DNA from: Anaerolineae bacterium
GTDB lineage: Bacteria > Chloroflexota > Anaerolineae > Aggregatilineales > Aggregatilineaceae
Length of the DNA: 64,000 nt
Reading direction: 5' to 3'
NCBI GenBank assembly: GCA_016926875.1
Contig: JAFGNU010000010.1
Location: 1-64,000, forward strand
Notes under the pieces: generated by a model
The model's database searches: none
What the model was told of the DNA's origin: nothing
What the model saw: the letters and a program-made list of their open reading frames with translations, nothing else
Position numbers and translations under genes: made by a program
Shown: positions 60,834 to 64,000 of the stretch, in pieces
How positions within the stretch are numbered: the first letter of the stretch is position 1
Layout of the letters: each line of letters opens with the position of its first letter

Positions 60834-62447
60834 GTGGCAAACGACGACATTCAAAACCTGTTACGAACGGCTATCCAGGCCGCGCAAGGCGGCAATAAAG
60901 CTATTGCGCGGCATATCTTGGACCAGGTTATCGACCAGGACCCAGATAATGAGATGGCCTGGCTGTGGAAAGCCTCGGTAGCCGAAACGACGACGGAGCG
61001 CCGGGACTGCCTGCAACGCGTGGTAACCATCAACCCGGATAATGAGCGGGCCGCGCGAGCGCTTGAACAACTGGAGCGTGTGGCGCCTGCCCCACCGCCG
61101 CCGCGCGAACGTCCCCCTTCTGCGGCAACGCCCCGCCTTGGCGCGCTTGAAATCGAACAGGCCATGCCCGTACACCGGACGCGTGACGAGCTATCAGTCG
61201 ATCTTGAGCGGGAAGCACTGCTGGCAGCTATTGAACGGCGCCGTCGCCAGCGGATGCCATCACTGGTCGTTTTGATCGGAGTGCTGGCGGTGGCGATGAT
61301 CGTGGTCGGGCTTGTGCTGCTGTGGGACTACATCGCGACTCATAAGGATGGGGCTACCCCAACCCCGATCCCCGAAGCTCCCGCCGCCGCTATTCCCACT
61401 GTAGGAACACAGGCCCCGGCGTTTGTTACGCCCACACCGGTTGGCGGCGTATTGATCACGATCCCGGCCATGGAAACGCTGCCCGGCACCTGGACACCCA
61501 CTGCTACCTGGACGCTCTCACCGCTGCCCGCAGCATCGGCTACGCCGGTCCCGCTGGAAGACTATACTTTGCTGGTGTCTGGCAAACGCGATGATGAGCC
61601 GGAATGGCTGCTGTACACAATGTCCGCTGCCGGAGATGCGGAAGAACGCATTCCATTGCAGTTGGCCCCGGCAGGCGATGAAGCGGGCGGGTTGACATTG
61701 ATCCAGGCCTATGACGCGGCTTATTCGCCGGACGGTCAGCAGATCGTGTTTACTGGCAGGGTGAGCCAGGTCCAGGTCCAGGATGCTGCGACCGTTACCG
61801 TAGAGTTTGAAGAGCTGTTCATCGCCCCAGCAGCAGGGGGACAAATTCAACGCCTGACGACGCTTGAGGCCGATAATGCAAAAGGGGCTTTTTGGTCACC
61901 GGACGGGGAGCAGATCGTTTTTGCATCTGATGTGGATGGGGACTTCGATATCTACCTGGTGAGCGTAAACGGCGGCCAACCCTGGGCTATCACGTTCAAC
62001 AACGCCGATGATCGCCAGCCTGCCTGGTCACCAGATGGGTTGACCATCGCGTTTGCCTCTGATCAGGGCGGGCCGGGGTTCCTGGAAGTCTGGAGCATGA
62101 CGGCAGACAGCGCTAATCTTAAGCAGCTAACCGACGACGCAAATAACAGCTATGCGCCCGCCTGGTCACCGGATGGATACTACATTGCGTTTGTGTCCGA
62201 CCGCCGGGTGGATACCGATCTGTACGTGATGAACGCCGATGGTACGGGCGAGCGGCTGCTTACATTGAGCGATGACCGGTTTGAGGAGCGTGATCCGGCC
62301 TGGTCACCGGATGGAAGCTGGATCGCTTTCAGTTCGAACCGGGGCGGTGCCCTGTTTGATCTGTACCTGATCCGGCCCGACGGCAGCGATTTGCAGCAGG
62401 TGACAGTTGATCGTGGCGAGAATCGCTACGTGACCTGGATGCCGTAA
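60834..62447 (+). CDS. TPR-like + TM + TolB/PD40 beta-propeller protein
   Basis: N-terminal module AIQAAQGGNKAIARHILDQVIDQDPDNEMAWLWKASVAETTTERRDCLQRVVTINPDNERAARALEQL; TM; repeated (A)WSPDG..IAFASD units. GTG start. Confidence 0.85.
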   Translation: MANDDIQNLLRTAIQAAQGGNKAIARHILDQVIDQDPDNEMAWLWKASVAETTTERRDCLQRVVTINPDNERAARALEQLERVAPAPPPPRERPPSAATPRLGALEIEQAMPVHRTRDELSVDLEREALLAAIERRRRQRMPSLVVLIGVLAVAMIVVGLVLLWDYIATHKDGATPTPIPEAPAAAIPTVGTQAPAFVTPTPVGGVLITIPAMETLPGTWTPTATWTLSPLPAASATPVPLEDYTLLVSGKRDDEPEWLLYTMSAAGDAEERIPLQLAPAGDEAGGLTLIQAYDAAYSPDGQQIVFTGRVSQVQVQDAATVTVEFEELFIAPAAGGQIQRLTTLEADNAKGAFWSPDGEQIVFASDVDGDFDIYLVSVNGGQPWAITFNNADDRQPAWSPDGLTIAFASDQGGPGFLEVWSMTADSANLKQLTDDANNSYAPAWSPDGYYIAFVSDRRVDTDLYVMNADGTGERLLTLSDDRFEERDPAWSPDGSWIAFSSNRGGALFDLYLIRPDGSDLQQVTVDRGENRYVTWMP

Positions 62448-62536
62448 AAGGTTCAGGTTGTTTACCAACGGGGCGCAGAGATACTATAATAACTGGTATT
62501 GAAACCGTTATAGGACATATTCTTTGGGGGAACTGT

Positions 62537-64000
62537 ATGAGTAATCCGCAAGCGAATCCCCAGCTAGATGAGCTGTTGCGAGAAGGCATTCAGGCAGCAC
62601 GCGCAGGTGATAAAACCCTGGCGCGTGATTTGCTCGAGCAAGTTGTCGAGCAGGATCAGCATAATGAGAAAGCCTGGTTCTGGCTCGCAGCCGTGGTTGA
62701 CAGCATCGATGAAAAGCGCATTTGCCTGGGGAATGTGATCGTCATCAATCCGGGTAATCAACGTGCTCAGCGCTTGCTAGATCAATTGGAAGGTCAGGAG
62801 GGTAAAAGCTCCTTCTCATCCGGTGGCATGACCGGCGGGGTTAGCCGCAGGATGGTGCGCCTGGCTATCGGGTTGGGCGCTGCGGCATTGGTGGCGTTGG
62901 TGGCCCTGCTGATCGTTGTTCTGGCCGGCAGCGGAGACAACAAGCAGGATAAACCGGCGGACAGCTCACCGGTTGCAGGCGCGGCGGAAACTGAAGAAGT
63001 GGCTATTGTGCCCGATGATACCCAACCAGCAGACACCGTGCAGGCCACCCGCCGCGCAACGTTCCCCCCGACGGCTACGGAGACTTCTCCACCAACCGCT
63101 TTGCCGCCAACGTGGACGCCGGTGCCCAGCCCGACTCCGCGTGATACATCGCCTGCTACACCCCTGGCTTCACCCCCGGTAGAACTGGGGGGCAAGATCA
63201 TTATGCGTGCCGGGCAGGTGGTCGGCGATGAAGACAACCAGCCGATCATCGTTATCAGCCCCGATGGCACCAATCCACTCATGATTGCGCCGGAGATCGA
63301 GCGCGGCCATACGCCTATTTTCTCGCCGGATGGCAGCCAGTTTGCCTATATCAAGTTTGCAACCGGCACGCGAGAAGTGATTTTGCAGATCAATAACCTG
63401 GAAGGCACCGCGCCAAAGTGGTCCAGCGTGCGCTGGGGCGGTGTGCCGATCCTATCCAAACAGGATATGCCCGCGTGGTCCCCGGACGGTGCCTGGATCG
63501 CGTTCACAGCAGTTGGGCCAGGGGCCGAGTGGCCCGACCTGTACCGCGTGTCGATGCTGGGCGAAGATGGCAACCCGGAAGCGTTGGAACGCCTGACTGA
63601 AGACGACACTATTGAACGCTGGCCTGCTTTTTCGCCGGACGGGCAGTTGATCGTATATGCTGCCGATCTCACGCCGCTGGGCGAAGATATCACGGAACTG
63701 CGGTTGTACCATGTCGAGGACAGCCAGATCACCGATCTCACAACCAATGGTGCCAGCCTCATCGAGGCGGCTCCCGATTGGTCGCCGGATGGACAGCACA
63801 TTGTATTCCATGCCCAGGAAGCGGGCGCGACCGAAAGCGATATTTACTGGATGCCAGCCAACGGCGCGTCACCTGCCGAGAAGATCATCGACTCGGATGC
63901 GTCCGACATCCAGCCGCGTTTTTCACCGGACGGACAGTACATCGTATTCTCATCCGATCGGACCGGAAACTGGGACGTGTTCGTATACAAGATCGCAACG
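62537..64000 (+). CDS. TPR-like + TM + TolB/PD40 protein, partial (runs off the window)
   Basis: My own reading from ATG 62537 (MSNPQANPQLDELLREGIQAARAGDKTLARDLLEQVVEQDQHNEKAWFWLAAVVDS...), open to 64000; PD40 units FSPDGSQFAYI, WSPDGAWIAFT, FSPDGQLIVYA, WSPDGQHIVFH, FSPDGQYIVFSSDR. Not in the supplied ORF track. Confidence 0.88.
   Translation, partial: MSNPQANPQLDELLREGIQAARAGDKTLARDLLEQVVEQDQHNEKAWFWLAAVVDSIDEKRICLGNVIVINPGNQRAQRLLDQLEGQEGKSSFSSGGMTGGVSRRMVRLAIGLGAAALVALVALLIVVLAGSGDNKQDKPADSSPVAGAAETEEVAIVPDDTQPADTVQATRRATFPPTATETSPPTALPPTWTPVPSPTPRDTSPATPLASPPVELGGKIIMRAGQVVGDEDNQPIIVISPDGTNPLMIAPEIERGHTPIFSPDGSQFAYIKFATGTREVILQINNLEGTAPKWSSVRWGGVPILSKQDMPAWSPDGAWIAFTAVGPGAEWPDLYRVSMLGEDGNPEALERLTEDDTIERWPAFSPDGQLIVYAADLTPLGEDITELRLYHVEDSQITDLTTNGASLIEAAPDWSPDGQHIVFHAQEAGATESDIYWMPANGASPAEKIIDSDASDIQPRFSPDGQYIVFSSDRTGNWDVFVYKIAT

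Overview
The window looks like a chromosomal segment of a Chloroflexota (Anaerolineae-like) bacterium; this lineage call is an inference from gene content. It has high coding density. I saw no rRNA, CRISPR array, transposase or integrase. Recognisable genes include a sugar ABC ATPase, an ECF sigma factor, fabH, sucC/sucD, ileS, a DksA/TraR-type regulator, lspA, aspS, topA, secG, tRNA-Leu(CAG), an L,D-transpeptidase, lepB, galE, nth, a three-gene sugar ABC transporter, several glycosyltransferases and sensor proteins. The most interesting item is a two-gene operon (31819-35360, minus strand) of GAF-PAS class III nucleotidyl cyclase paralogs. Their catalytic residues have degenerated in complementary ways: one keeps the metal-binding Asp pair, the other keeps the Lys/Asp and Asn-Arg substrate and transition-state residues. 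This predicts an obligate heterodimeric adenylate cyclase comparable to mammalian C1/C2. Other notable items are a complete T-box riboswitch upstream of a GNAT gene with ileS 2.8 kb further down the same gene run, a solitary contractile-tail-tube (T4 gp19-like) gene, a sugar ABC permease with a tandemly duplicated transmembrane insertion, and a tandem TPR-TM-PD40 family whose last member runs off the window and is missing from the ORF track.
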